Part shown: positions 7,461-15,562 of the stretch, piece by piece
Numbering within the stretch: the stretch's first letter is position 1
Layout of the letters: each line of letters begins with the position of its first letter
Source of the DNA: Erysipelotrichaceae bacterium
Lineage (GTDB): Bacteria; Bacillota_I; Bacilli_A; ML615J-28; CAG-313
Reading direction: 5' to 3'
NCBI GenBank assembly: GCA_015059015.1
Contig: SVBG01000008.1
Span: 62,001 to 126,000 of the forward strand
DNA length: 64,000 nt
The notes under the pieces: model-generated
The model's input: the letters and a program-made list of their open reading frames with translations, nothing else
Databases searched by the model: none
What the model was told of the DNA's origin: nothing
Position numbers and translations under genes: made by a program

Positions 7461-8529
7461 GGTATTTAGATAATAAATCTAAAATTTCTTTAAAAGTATT
7501 TGTTTCTTTAATAAAATCATATTCTGATTTTTTTAGTTCAGATGAAATAATATTAAATAATAGGTAGTTATTAATAGGCCAAGTATTAGGATCATCTTTA
7601 AGGCGATTAACTAAAAAACTTGTATTTAAAATTAACTTATTTTCTTTTTTTAGATTACTACAAATTGTTGCGTGATTTATTGCTTGGTTAATATAGTAAA
7701 TGGTAAGCGTGTTATCTTTAATTCGTGCTTTATCTAATGCACAAATTAAGTAGATATTCATTAGATTATAATGGTATAAGCCAAAGTCGTTATCGTCATA
7801 GATTAATTCTAGTAGATTTTTATATTTTAAAAGAATCTCATCCCAGTGGCCTGTTTCTTTATAAGTAACTGATTGATAGATAAGATGTTCAAACATTGAA
7901 ATAATGTTATATATGTTTTCTTGTTGTGCAATTATTTTAGGTTCTCCTGTTAAGGTGTGTTCTTTAAGTAAATCTTTAGAAAAACTAATATCTGGTAGTT
8001 TATTTAAAATGCTTTTTCCTTTTTCATATTCTTTCATTGATTCATATACTAAAATTAAACTTTGCATTGCGGAATATCGATAATCATCTATAAAACATTT
8101 TTCAATGATATTATTTGCTAGATAAATAATTTTGTTTTGATAGTAGTTTTTTTCTTTAGTATCAAATAATTTTATATAGTATATGTGTAATAATTCATTT
8201 TTTAGTTTAAATGCATATGGATATTGTTTAATTGTTTCTTCTAGAAGTGTTTCACATTCATCTAATTTATTATTTATACTTAAATTGTAGTATTCATCAT
8301 ATATTTTATTAATAGTTTCTTCATTTTTTAGAATATTTACATCTAATAAGTAGTCAACTGTTACATCAAAAATGTTAGCTAAAATGGGAAGAGTAGATAT
8401 ATCAGGTGAGGTGATATTGTTTTCCCATCTTGAAATTGCTTGATAAGATACACCAAGTATTTCTGCTAGGTTTTCTTGTGTTAAATTATTTTGTTTTCTA
8501 AGTGTTTTTATTTTGTTTCCTAGATTCAT
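7453..8529 (-). CDS. XRE-family transcriptional regulator with helical C-terminal domain
   Basis: A 358-residue protein. Residues 1-63 form a clear Cro/CI-type helix-turn-helix (IKTLRKQNNLTQENLAEILGV, SYQAISRWENN). The remaining ~290 residues are helical and TPR-like (EYYNLSINNKLDECETLLEE and similar pairs), resembling the peptide- or partner-sensing C-terminal halves of PlcR/Rgg-like regulators. That likeness is by architecture only. The ATG at 8527-8529 follows a strong AAGGAGGAAT site. It is divergent from topA, and its promoter carries a 20-nt element also found at the ruvA promoter. A 13-bp inverted repeat (TTAGTT C AACTAA, 8600-8612) covers the -35 region and suggests autoregulation. 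Target genes are not known. Confidence 0.82.
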   Translation of the reverse strand: MNLGNKIKTLRKQNNLTQENLAEILGVSYQAISRWENNITSPDISTLPILANIFDVTVDYLLDVNILKNEETINKIYDEYYNLSINNKLDECETLLEETIKQYPYAFKLKNELLHIYYIKLFDTKEKNYYQNKIIYLANNIIEKCFIDDYRYSAMQSLILVYESMKEYEKGKSILNKLPDISFSKDLLKEHTLTGEPKIIAQQENIYNIISMFEHLIYQSVTYKETGHWDEILLKYKNLLELIYDDNDFGLYHYNLMNIYLICALDKARIKDNTLTIYYINQAINHATICSNLKKENKLILNTSFLVNRLKDDPNTWPINNYLLFNIISSELKKSEYDFIKETNTFKEILDLLSKYQK

Positions 8530-8578
8530 ATATTCCTCCTTGTTATTTTTACAACAACAATATACTATAATTATTTAT

Positions 8579-8608
8579 ATTTTACCACAAACTATTTGAT
8601 TAGTTCAA
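8579..8608 (-). promoter_or_regulatory. Promoter of the XRE regulator
   Basis: Read on the minus strand: TTGAAC (8608-8603), an 18-bp spacer, and TAAAAT (8584-8579) with extended TGG. Confidence 0.55.
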
Positions 8609-8613
8609 CTAAA
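8593..8613 (-). promoter_or_regulatory. Candidate operator shared with the ruvA/ruvB intergenic region
   Basis: The plus strand reads TATTTGATTA, G, TTCAACTAAA. The same 20 bases without the central G occur at 14520-14539. In both places the element covers the -35 box and part of the spacer of a minus-strand promoter, eight bases from the -10 box. Here the extra G makes a 13-bp inverted repeat (8600-8612). It may bind the XRE protein encoded next to it, which is an inference. Confidence 0.5.
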
Positions 8614-8726
8614 CAAAACTGAGAAAAATAGTTATTATGTTGTTCTCATAAATAAAATTTTAGGAAAAAGTTGAATAAATAAAGTATTTCTCTTCCTTAT
8701 TATATATAAAAAATTATTTATTTTAT

Positions 8727-8755
8727 TTGACAAGTAAAAAAAATATTTGTATAAT
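8727..8755 (+). promoter_or_regulatory. Consensus promoter of topA
   Basis: Perfect TTGACA (8727-8732), 17-bp spacer, perfect TATAAT (8750-8755). The transcript start would be near 8762, giving a leader of about 26 bases with the ribosome site AGGAAGG at 8775-8781. Confidence 0.85.
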
Positions 8756-8787
8756 CTTTAAGCGAGATTAAGATAGGAAGGTATATT

Positions 8788-10917
8788 ATGAATTTAGTAA
8801 TAGTGGAATCACCAGCTAAGTGTAAGACAATTGGAAACTATTTAGGTAGTGATTATGTTGTTGAATCTAGTATTGGTCATATTCGAGATTTAAGTATAAA
8901 AGGTAAGGGTGGATTTGGTGTAGATATTAATAATAATTTTGCACCTGAATATGTAGTATTAAAAGATAAGGTTGATATTGTTGATAAGTTAAAAGATTTA
9001 GCAAGTAAAGCTGATCATATTTATCTTGCAACTGACCCCGATAGAGAAGGAGAAGCTATTAGTTGGCACTTAAGTGAAGTTTTAGAACAGCCTAAGAAAC
9101 GTGTGTCACGTATTGTATTTAATGAAATTACTAAGAGTGCGATTTTAAAAGCTATTGCGAATGACCGTGATATTGATATGAATCTTGTTCATTCTCAAGA
9201 AACACGTCGTATTTTAGATAGAATTATTGGTTTTAGATTGTCAAGTTTACTTCAACAAAAGATTGGTTCTAAGAGTGCTGGGCGTGTTCAAAGTGTTGCG
9301 TTAAAATTAGTAGTTGATCGTGAAAAAGAAATTGAAGCGTTTAATAGTGAGGAGTATTGGGATATTACTGCTTATTTATTAAAAGAAACTGCTAGTAATT
9401 CTTATCATCTTAAAGCTAAGTTAATTGGTTATCAAGGTGATAAGATTGAAGTTGCTAATGCTGAAGATGCTAAAAGAATTGTTGATTCTTTAGATGATAA
9501 TTTTATTGTTAAAGATATTCAAAAGAAACGTCGTAATCGTTCGTCTAAACCTCCGTTCATTACATCAACTCTTCAACAAGATGCTGGTGTTAAGTTTAAT
9601 TATAATGCAAAAAGAGTAATGGGTATTGCTCAAAAGTTATATGAAGGTATTGAACTTGCTGATGAACGTGTTGGTTTAATTACTTATATGAGAACTGACT
9701 CAATTCGTTTAAGTGATGAATTTGTTGATTCTGCTAAAGAGTTTATTACTGAAAAATATGGTAAAGAATATTATAAAGGTGTTAAAAAATCTAGTACTAA
9801 AGCTAAGAATATTCAAGATGCACATGAAGCTATTCGTCCTACTAGTATTAGAAGAACTCCTGAAAGTGTTAAAAAATATTTATCTCTTGAAGAATTTAAG
9901 ATTTATTCGTTAATTTATAATCGTGCACTTGCATCTTTAATGAGTGATGCTGTGTTAGAAGATACTAAAGTTGAAGTTGTAAATAATGATTATATTTTTG
10001 GCTTAAATGGTGAAATTACTACTTATGATGGTTTCTTACGTGTTTATGAAGAAATGAGTATTGAAGCTAGTGATCCAGAAGCATTAGATGTTTTGCCAGA
10101 TATGACTGTCGGAGAGATTTTAATTCGTGAGAATGTTGAAACTGAACAAAAGTTTACACTTCCTCCATATCGTTATTCTGAAGCAAGACTTATTAGAAAA
10201 ATGGAAGAACTTGGAATTGGTCGTCCTTCTACTTATGCACTTACTATGGAAACTCTTCGTGCAAGAGCTTATGTTACAATGGAAAAGAAAGCTTTTGTTC
10301 CAACTAGTCAAGGTGTTTTAACATCTGAACAATTAGAATTATTTTTTAGTTCAATTATTAATGTTAAATATACAGCTAAGATGGAAAGTGCTCTTGATGA
10401 AATTGCTGAAGGTAAACTTGTTTGGTATAAAGAAATTGGTGATTTCTATAATATGTTTGCACCTCTTATTGAAATCGCAAGAGATAATATGGTTAAGATT
10501 TATCCTAAAAAAACTGATGAGTTTTGTCCTGAGTGTGGATGCCCATTAGTGATTAGACGCGGTCCTTTCGGTGAATTTACGGCTTGTTCTGATTATCCTA
10601 GTTGTAAATATATTAAAAAGACACCTAAACCTGAACCTGTCAAAACCGGAGTTATTTGTCCTGTTTGTGGTGAAGGTGAAATTGTAGAAAGAACAAGTGG
10701 TAGGGGTAGAAGTAAAGGTGCATTATTCTATGCATGTGATCGCTATCCTAAGTGTCGTACAACATATTCTGGTATTCCAAATGGTGAAAAGTGTGAAGTA
10801 TGTGGTGGTGTAATGATTACAACTAGTGATGGCATAAGATGTGGCAATGAAAAGTGTAAGACTGTTATCGCACTTAAAAAAGCATTATTCGAAAAGAAAA
10901 ATAATGATGAAAAGTAA
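8788..10917 (+). CDS. topA: DNA topoisomerase I (type IA)
   Basis: Relaxes negative supercoils by cutting and passing one DNA strand. The 709-residue protein begins with a Toprim domain (LVIVESPAKCKTIGNYLG, TDPDREGEAISWHL). The active-site tyrosine is Y300 in GLITYMRTDS, and the GIGRPSTYA motif follows. The C terminus (about 585-700) holds three zinc-ribbon modules with paired cysteines (CPECGCP, CPVCGEGE, CEVCGG), as in Bacillus TopA. It has its own consensus promoter, is divergent from the XRE regulator and is followed by a candidate small RNA. The ATG is seven bases from AGGAAGG. Confidence 0.97.
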   Translation: MNLVIVESPAKCKTIGNYLGSDYVVESSIGHIRDLSIKGKGGFGVDINNNFAPEYVVLKDKVDIVDKLKDLASKADHIYLATDPDREGEAISWHLSEVLEQPKKRVSRIVFNEITKSAILKAIANDRDIDMNLVHSQETRRILDRIIGFRLSSLLQQKIGSKSAGRVQSVALKLVVDREKEIEAFNSEEYWDITAYLLKETASNSYHLKAKLIGYQGDKIEVANAEDAKRIVDSLDDNFIVKDIQKKRRNRSSKPPFITSTLQQDAGVKFNYNAKRVMGIAQKLYEGIELADERVGLITYMRTDSIRLSDEFVDSAKEFITEKYGKEYYKGVKKSSTKAKNIQDAHEAIRPTSIRRTPESVKKYLSLEEFKIYSLIYNRALASLMSDAVLEDTKVEVVNNDYIFGLNGEITTYDGFLRVYEEMSIEASDPEALDVLPDMTVGEILIRENVETEQKFTLPPYRYSEARLIRKMEELGIGRPSTYALTMETLRARAYVTMEKKAFVPTSQGVLTSEQLELFFSSIINVKYTAKMESALDEIAEGKLVWYKEIGDFYNMFAPLIEIARDNMVKIYPKKTDEFCPECGCPLVIRRGPFGEFTACSDYPSCKYIKKTPKPEPVKTGVICPVCGEGEIVERTSGRGRSKGALFYACDRYPKCRTTYSGIPNGEKCEVCGGVMITTSDGIRCGNEKCKTVIALKKALFEKKNNDEK

Positions 10918-10954
10918 AAAAATGTAGAAAAAATAAAAAAACAAGTGTTTTTTC

Positions 10955-10983
10955 TTGCAATATGTATTTTATTGTGGTATATT
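10955..10983 (+). promoter_or_regulatory. Promoter of the candidate small RNA
   Basis: TTGCAA (10955-10960), 17-bp spacer and TATATT (10978-10983) with extended TGG. The layout matches the promoters of glgB and of the gene at 16675. The start would be near 10990, with no reading frame behind it. Confidence 0.7.
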
Positions 10984-10989
10984 GTTAGT

Positions 10990-11087
10990 GCAAATCACGA
11001 GAGTGATTTGTAACATATCCCCTATATTTTATGTGTGCGCACACATACCCTTCCTGACTAGTGGTCCCCCCCACTAGTCATTTTTTT
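10990..11087 (+). ncRNA. Candidate C-rich trans-acting small RNA between topA and ftsY
   Basis: About 98 nt with no start codon plus ribosome site, placed between its own promoter and a strong terminator. Hairpin 1 (10991-11010) is a perfect 8-bp stem, CAAATCAC with GTGATTTG, capped by a GAGA (GNRA) tetraloop. Hairpin 2 (11031-11046) is a 16-bp perfect palindrome, ATGTGTGCGCACACAT. Hairpin 3 (11055-11080) is a 10-bp stem, TGACTAGTGG with CCACTAGTCA, with a TCCCCC loop and seven T residues. Single-stranded C-rich pieces (ATCCCCTA, ACCCTTCC and the terminator loop) stand out in this AT-rich genome. They resemble the UCCC motifs by which staphylococcal Rsa-type sRNAs and RsaE/RoxS pair with Shine-Dalgarno sites. 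CCTTCCT (11049-11055) is complementary to AGGAAGG, the ribosome site of topA. The SRP RNA signature is absent. Function is inferred only. Confidence 0.72.
11055..11087 (+). terminator. Intrinsic terminator of the small RNA
   Basis: Perfect 10-bp stem (11055-11064 with 11071-11080), loop TCCCCC, then seven T residues (11081-11087). Confidence 0.92.
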
Positions 11088-11101
11088 ATGTTTTTATTCT
11101 C

Positions 11102-11130
11102 TTGAAAAAAAACATAAATTGTTGTATAAT
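11102..11130 (+). promoter_or_regulatory. Promoter of ftsY-ylxM-ffh
   Basis: TTGAAA (11102-11107), 17-bp spacer, TATAAT (11125-11130). Confidence 0.8.
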
Positions 11131-11167
11131 ATATACTAAGTAAAAATATATAAATAAGAGGTTTAAT

Positions 11168-12142
11168 ATGGCTTTTGGATGGTTATTTGGAAGAAATAAA
11201 AAGAAAGATGAAAAAGCAAAAAAATATCAGTTAGGGATGAAAAAAACTAGAACTGGTTTTTTAGGCAAATTAAAAGCAGTATTATCGGGATATAGTCAAA
11301 TTACTGAAGATTTATTTGATGATTTAACTGATGTGTTTATTATGGCAGATATTGGTGTTGAAACAACACTTAATTTTATTGATGCATTAAGAGATGATCC
11401 ACGTGTTGAAGAATGTGAAAGTGCAGAAGAATTACAACCTATTATTGTAGATAAAATGTTTGATCTATATTTAAAAGGGGAAATTGTTAATAATAACTTG
11501 AATATTCAAAAAGATGGGTTAAGTGTTTTTTTATTTGTAGGTGTAAATGGTGTTGGTAAAACAACTACAATTGCTAAAATTGCACATCGTTTAAAAAATG
11601 AAGGTAAAAAAGTTTTACTTGCTGCAGGTGATACATTTAGAGCTGGTGCAGTTGATCAATTAGAAGAATGGGCAAAACGTGTCAATGTTGATATTGTAAT
11701 TAAAAAAGGAGCAACTGACCCTTCAAGTGTAATTTTTGATGCTGTAAAAAGAGCTAAAGAAGGTAATTATGATGTTCTTTTATGTGATACAGCAGGACGA
11801 CTTCAAAATAAAGCTGGTCTCATGGCTGAACTTGCAAAGATGAATAAAGTAATTGAACGTGAAATACCAGGTGCACCTCATGAAACATTACTTGTAATTG
11901 ATGCAACAACTGGACAAAACGGTTTAAGTCAAGCTGAAGCATTTAATGAAGTAACAAATGTTACTGGTGTTATTTTAACTAAACTTGATGGAACATCTAA
12001 GGGTGGAATTGTTCTTGCTATAAGAGATAAATATAATCTACCAATTAAGATGGTTGGTCTTGGTGAAAAGTTAGATGATTTAGAATATTTTGATTTAGAA
12101 GACTATATTATGGGTCTATTTGATGAGGAAGAAGATGAGTGA
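11168..12142 (+). CDS. ftsY: Signal recognition particle receptor FtsY
   Basis: The SRP receptor GTPase docks ribosome-SRP complexes at the membrane through Ffh. Its NG domain shows G1 GVNGVGKT at 125-132, DTFRAGAVDQLEEWA, G3 DTAGRLQNKAGLM and G4 TKLDGTSKGG. At 324 residues the long acidic A domain of E. coli FtsY is absent. In its place is a short basic segment (FGRNKKKDEKAKK), as in many Firmicutes. It is first in the conserved ftsY-ylxM-ffh operon and ends in a TGA that overlaps ylxM. Confidence 0.97.
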   Translation: MAFGWLFGRNKKKDEKAKKYQLGMKKTRTGFLGKLKAVLSGYSQITEDLFDDLTDVFIMADIGVETTLNFIDALRDDPRVEECESAEELQPIIVDKMFDLYLKGEIVNNNLNIQKDGLSVFLFVGVNGVGKTTTIAKIAHRLKNEGKKVLLAAGDTFRAGAVDQLEEWAKRVNVDIVIKKGATDPSSVIFDAVKRAKEGNYDVLLCDTAGRLQNKAGLMAELAKMNKVIEREIPGAPHETLLVIDATTGQNGLSQAEAFNEVTNVTGVILTKLDGTSKGGIVLAIRDKYNLPIKMVGLGEKLDDLEYFDLEDYIMGLFDEEEDE

Positions 12143-12458
12143 GAATATTGATAAGAAAGCTTATTATGCGATTTTATTTGAATATTATAAAGAATTATTA
12201 ACGGATAAACAAGTTGAAACATTTATTTGTTATTATAATGAAGATTATAGTTTAGCTGAAATTGCGGAAGAGTTTAGTGTTAGTCGTAATGCTGTATGGG
12301 ATACTCTTAAGAAAGTAGTAAGCTTATTAGAATATTATGAAGATAAGTTAAAACTTTATAGTAAAGATCAATTATTAAAAAATTACTTAGATGATTTAAA
12401 AAAACATGTCGATGCTGAAGGTAAAATTATAATTAAAAGCATTGAGGAAATGGAGTAG
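12135..12458 (+). CDS. ylxM: YlxM-family SRP-operon helix-turn-helix protein
   Basis: A 107-residue acidic protein with a sigma-70 region-4-like helix-turn-helix (EIAEEFSVSRNAVWDTLKK, about residues 45-65). YlxM/YlxM-like proteins are always found next to ffh. In streptococci they associate with the SRP and modulate its GTPases. The ATG at 12135 is preferred over an in-frame TTG at 12120, because GAGGAAGAAG lies just before 12135. It overlaps the ftsY stop by eight bases and lies four codon-like bases before ffh, so translation of the three genes is probably coupled. Confidence 0.9.
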   Translation: MSENIDKKAYYAILFEYYKELLTDKQVETFICYYNEDYSLAEIAEEFSVSRNAVWDTLKKVVSLLEYYEDKLKLYSKDQLLKNYLDDLKKHVDAEGKIIIKSIEEME

Positions 12459-12461
12459 AGG

Positions 12462-13865
12462 ATGCCTTTAGAAACTTTATCTGATAAGTTACAGATGAGT
12501 TTAAGACGTCTTACAGGACGTGGTAAACTTAATGAAAAAGATATAGATGATGCAATGAGGGAGATTAGAGTAGCTTTACTTGAAGCTGACGTTAATTACC
12601 GTATTGTTAAAAAGTTTATTTCAGAAATTAAGGAAGAAGCACTTGGTGAAAGAGTTATGAAATCTCTTACTCCAGGGGATCAAGTTGTTAAAATTGTTTA
12701 TGAACATTTAGTGGATTTAATGGGAGAAGAAGCAGTTCCAATTAACTTAAAACCTGGTGGTTTAAGTGTTGTGTTAATGTGTGGTTTACAAGGTTCTGGT
12801 AAAACTACTCATGCTGCTAAAATTGCTAATTATTTAAGAAAAAATAATAATTTAAGACCATTATTAATTGCAGCCGATGTATATCGTCCTGCTGCGATTA
12901 ATCAACTTGTTCAACTTGGTAAACAACTTGATATTGAAGTGTTTGAACTTGGGACAATTGTCAAACCACAAGAAATTGTTAGAAAAGGGATTGCTTATGC
13001 AAAAGATACTAGTAAAAATCTAGTTATTATTGATACTGCTGGTCGTCTTCAAATTGATGAAATTTTAATGCAAGAACTTGTTGATATTAAAGATATTGCA
13101 AAACCAGATGAAATTTTATTAACAATTGATGCGATGACAGGTCAAGATGCTGTTAATGTTGCTAGTAGTTTCCATGAAAAACTTGGTGTTACTGGTTGTT
13201 TGTTAACTAAACTTGATTCAGATACTCGTGGGGGTGCGGCACTTTCAATTCGTTATATGACACAAATTCCAATTAAATTTATTGGTGTTGGTGAAAAATT
13301 AGATCAATTAGAAGTATTCCATCCAGATCGTATGGCTAAACGTATTCTTGGTATGGGGGATGTAATTGGTTTAATTGAAAAAGCTACTGCTAATATTGAT
13401 GAAGACGATGCTATGAAAATGGCTGAACGTTTACAAAAAGGAATTTTTACATATAATGATTTCTTAGATCAAATTAAGATGATTAAAAAAATGGGATCAT
13501 TAAAAGGTATTCTCGGAATGATTCCAGGACTTGGATCTAAGTTAAAAGGTATAGATATTGATGATAAACAGTTTATGTATATTGAAGTTGCAATTGGTTC
13601 AATGACTAAAGAGGAAAGAAAAAATCCTGACCTTATTGCAACAAGCTATTCTAGAAAAATGCGTATTGCAAAAGGTTCTGGACGTCCTTATCAAGAAATT
13701 AATAACTTGACTAAACGTTTTGCGGAAATGAAAAAACAAATGCTTGCATTTGCTGGAATGAGTGAAGAAGATATGGAACGTGCTGCACGTAGAGGTGGTG
13801 TTCCAATGAAAGCTCCTAAAGCTAAAAAAGGAAAGGGAAAAAATAAAGGAGGTTTCCGTTTCTAG
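12462..13865 (+). CDS. ffh: Signal recognition particle protein Ffh (SRP54)
   Basis: Binds signal sequences emerging from ribosomes and delivers them to FtsY and the Sec translocon. The 467-residue protein has an N domain, a G domain (GLQGSGKT at 108-115, DTAGRLQID, TKLDSDTRGGAALS) and a Met-rich M domain (about 330-450; MKKMGSLKGILGMIPGLG, RIAKGSGRP). The C terminus is a lysine-rich tail. A partner 4.5S RNA gene was not found in this window. The gene ends inside the stem of its own terminator. Confidence 0.97.
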   Translation: MPLETLSDKLQMSLRRLTGRGKLNEKDIDDAMREIRVALLEADVNYRIVKKFISEIKEEALGERVMKSLTPGDQVVKIVYEHLVDLMGEEAVPINLKPGGLSVVLMCGLQGSGKTTHAAKIANYLRKNNNLRPLLIAADVYRPAAINQLVQLGKQLDIEVFELGTIVKPQEIVRKGIAYAKDTSKNLVIIDTAGRLQIDEILMQELVDIKDIAKPDEILLTIDAMTGQDAVNVASSFHEKLGVTGCLLTKLDSDTRGGAALSIRYMTQIPIKFIGVGEKLDQLEVFHPDRMAKRILGMGDVIGLIEKATANIDEDDAMKMAERLQKGIFTYNDFLDQIKMIKKMGSLKGILGMIPGLGSKLKGIDIDDKQFMYIEVAIGSMTKEERKNPDLIATSYSRKMRIAKGSGRPYQEINNLTKRFAEMKKQMLAFAGMSEEDMERAARRGGVPMKAPKAKKGKGKNKGGFRF

Positions 13866-13883
13866 GAAACCTCTTATTTTTTT
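13849..13883 (+). terminator. Intrinsic terminator of the SRP operon
   Basis: GAGGTTTCC (13849-13857) pairs with GGAAACCTC (13865-13873), followed by a T-rich run. The left arm lies inside the last codons of ffh. Confidence 0.85.
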
Positions 13884-13911
13884 AAAATAAAGTTTTTGAA
13901 AATACAGCTTT

Positions 13912-14475
13912 TTATGAACGTAACATTTTAAGAGCCATTTTTACTGCATCTGATAGTGTAGTATCATGTTCTAATTTAAGGCGTTTTAAGATATTTTTAA
14001 TTTCAGTTGCGTTATATCCAAGTGATTTAAGTGCAAGACCTACTTGCTCAATTCTTTCATCTTGAACAGTTGATTCTTCTTCAAAATTAAGTTTCCCTTT
14101 TAAATCTAGAATGATTTGTTGACTTAGTTTTTGACCTATTCCAGGGAATTTAATGAAAAATTTATGGTCAGCATTTTTAGTAGCAGTAAAAATATCTTGT
14201 GGTGATGCGCTTGCTAGAATGGCTAATGCACCTTTTGGTCCTAGCCCTTTAACACTGATTAGTTTTTCAAATGTTTCTTTTTCCAAACTAGTTGCAAAAC
14301 CATAAAGTTCAATTGCATCTTCACGAACATGGTGATAGATGTATATTATAGTATTTGAATTTATAGTAAACGAATAAGGGTTTGGCACTTTCACGAAATA
14401 ACCAATACCATAGGCTTCTATTGTTATATTAGTTGCTTTAATTTCTGTGATTTCCCCTTTAATGTAACTATACAT
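13912..14475 (-). CDS. ruvA: Holliday junction branch-migration protein RuvA
   Basis: RuvA tetramers hold the Holliday junction and load the RuvB motor. The 187-residue protein has the N-terminal OB domain (MYSYIKGEITEI), two helix-hairpin-helix motifs (LISVKGLGPKGALAIL and FPGIGQKLSQQIILDL) and a C-terminal UBA-like domain (EQVGLALKSLGYNATEI). The ATG at 14475 follows AGGAGGC. Unlike the usual ruvA-ruvB operon, it is transcribed away from ruvB across an 88-base gap. ruvC is not in the window. Confidence 0.96.
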   Translation of the reverse strand: MYSYIKGEITEIKATNITIEAYGIGYFVKVPNPYSFTINSNTIIYIYHHVREDAIELYGFATSLEKETFEKLISVKGLGPKGALAILASASPQDIFTATKNADHKFFIKFPGIGQKLSQQIILDLKGKLNFEEESTVQDERIEQVGLALKSLGYNATEIKNILKRLKLEHDTTLSDAVKMALKMLRS

Positions 14476-14505
14476 ATTGTGCCTCCTAAATAATTTATTA
14501 ATATG

Positions 14506-14534
14506 ATTATATCATAATTTATTTGATTATTCAA
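14506..14534 (-). promoter_or_regulatory. Promoter of ruvA
   Basis: Read on the minus strand: TTGAAT (14534-14529), 17-bp spacer, TATAAT (14511-14506), extended TGA. A 15-bp palindrome, TATGAT-TAT-ATCATA (14502-14516), overlaps the -10 box. Confidence 0.75.
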
Positions 14535-14539
14535 CTAAA
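14520..14539 (-). promoter_or_regulatory. Candidate operator shared with the XRE/topA intergenic region
   Basis: TATTTGATTA then TTCAACTAAA. It is identical to 8593-8613 except that it lacks one central G, and it has the same position relative to the -10 box of a minus-strand promoter. It does not resemble the Bacillus LexA box (GAAC-N4-GTTC). Confidence 0.5.
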
Positions 14540-14563
14540 AAAAGTAAAAGAAAGGAGTCTTTC

Positions 14564-15562
14564 ATGAGTAATATTGTAGATAAAAAAATGATTGAAGGTG
14601 ATGAAATTGAATCATCACTTAGACCACTTAAACTTGTTGAATATGTTGGTCAATCTGAAATAAAAGAAATGTTAAAGATTTATATTACTACTGCTAGATT
14701 GCGTGAAGAGCCACTTGATCATGTTTTGTTATTTGGTCCTCCAGGACTTGGTAAAACTACACTTGCACATATTATTGCAAATGAAATGGGAAGTGGTATT
14801 AAGGTTACAACTGGACCGGCATTAACTCGTCCTGGGGATCTTGCAGCAATATTAAATGAACTTGAACCTGGTGATATATTATTTATTGATGAAATTCATA
14901 GACTTCCTAAAGTTATGGAAGAAATGTTATATTCCGCAATGGAAGACTTTGTTATTGATATAGTAATGGGAAAAGATTCAGGAGCATCAACTCTTCGTAT
15001 GAACTTGCCACCTTTTACTTTAGTTGGTGCAACAACACGTTTTGGTGATTTAACTGCTCCGATGCGTGATCGTTTTGGTATTATTCATGCTCTTCATTAT
15101 TATGATTCTAGTGAACTATCTACTATTATTAAAAGAACATCTAGAATTTTAGATTATCCTATTAATGATGATGCAACATTAGAACTTGCTAAAAGAAGTA
15201 GAGGAACTCCTCGTATTGCTAATAGATTATTTAGAAGAATTCGTGATTTTGCCCAATATGAAAATAAAGATATTATCGATAAAAGTGTTACTACTTATGC
15301 CCTTGATAAGTTAAATATTGATTCAGCTGGTCTTGATATTACTGACAGAAAGTATTTGGAGGGCTTAATTAATCGATTTAAGGGTGGACCAGTTGGATTA
15401 GAAGCTCTTGCTGCATCTATTTCTGAAGAAACTGTTACTCTTGAAGATGTGAATGAACCATATCTATTACAAGAAGGTTTTATTATAAGAACTCATAGAG
15501 GTCGTGTTGCAACTGATAAAGCATACCAACATTTAGGTATTAACCGAGGAGGTTTATTTTGA
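14564..15562 (+). CDS. ruvB: Holliday junction helicase motor RuvB
   Basis: A hexameric AAA+ motor that drives branch migration with RuvA. Visible motifs: Walker A GPPGLGKT at 58-65, Walker [10 protein letters not shown], sensor 1 [18 protein letters not shown], sensor 2 GTPRIANRL, and the C-terminal winged helix ending in [17 protein letters not shown]. The length of 332 residues is normal. Its TGA stop overlaps the TTG start of queA by three bases (TTGA). The ruvB-queA order is common in Bacilli. A clear plus-strand promoter was not recognised in the gap shared with ruvA. Confidence 0.97.
   Translation: MSNIVDKKMIEGDEIESSLRPLKLVEYVGQSEIKEMLKIYITTARLREEPLDHVLLFGPPGLGKTTLAHIIANEMGSGIKVTTGPALTRPGDLAAILNELEPGDILFIDEIHRLPKVMEEMLYSAMEDFVIDIVMGKDSGASTLRMNLPPFTLVGATTRFGDLTAPMRDRFGIIHALHYYDSSELSTIIKRTSRILDYPINDDATLELAKRSRGTPRIANRLFRRIRDFAQYENKDIIDKSVTTYALDKLNIDSAGLDITDRKYLEGLINRFKGGPVGLEALAASISEETVTLEDVNEPYLLQEGFIIRTHRGRVATDKAYQHLGINRGGLF

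Noticed and set aside
10940-10960. Terminator for topA at ACAAGTGTTTTTTCTTG
   Set aside because: Only a 4-bp stem can form and it overlaps the small-RNA promoter; topA transcription may instead end at 11055-11087.
10990-11087. Small RNA read as the SRP 4.5S RNA because it lies next to ftsY-ffh, or as 6S RNA
   Set aside because: The conserved SRP apical loop (GGAAGCAGC-type) is absent, and the two ends do not form the long closing stem of 6S RNA.
14502-14539. LexA/SOS box at ruvA/ruvB
   Set aside because: No GAAC-N4-GTTC-like sequence is present; the palindrome TATGAT-TAT-ATCATA is AT-rich and overlaps the -10 box.
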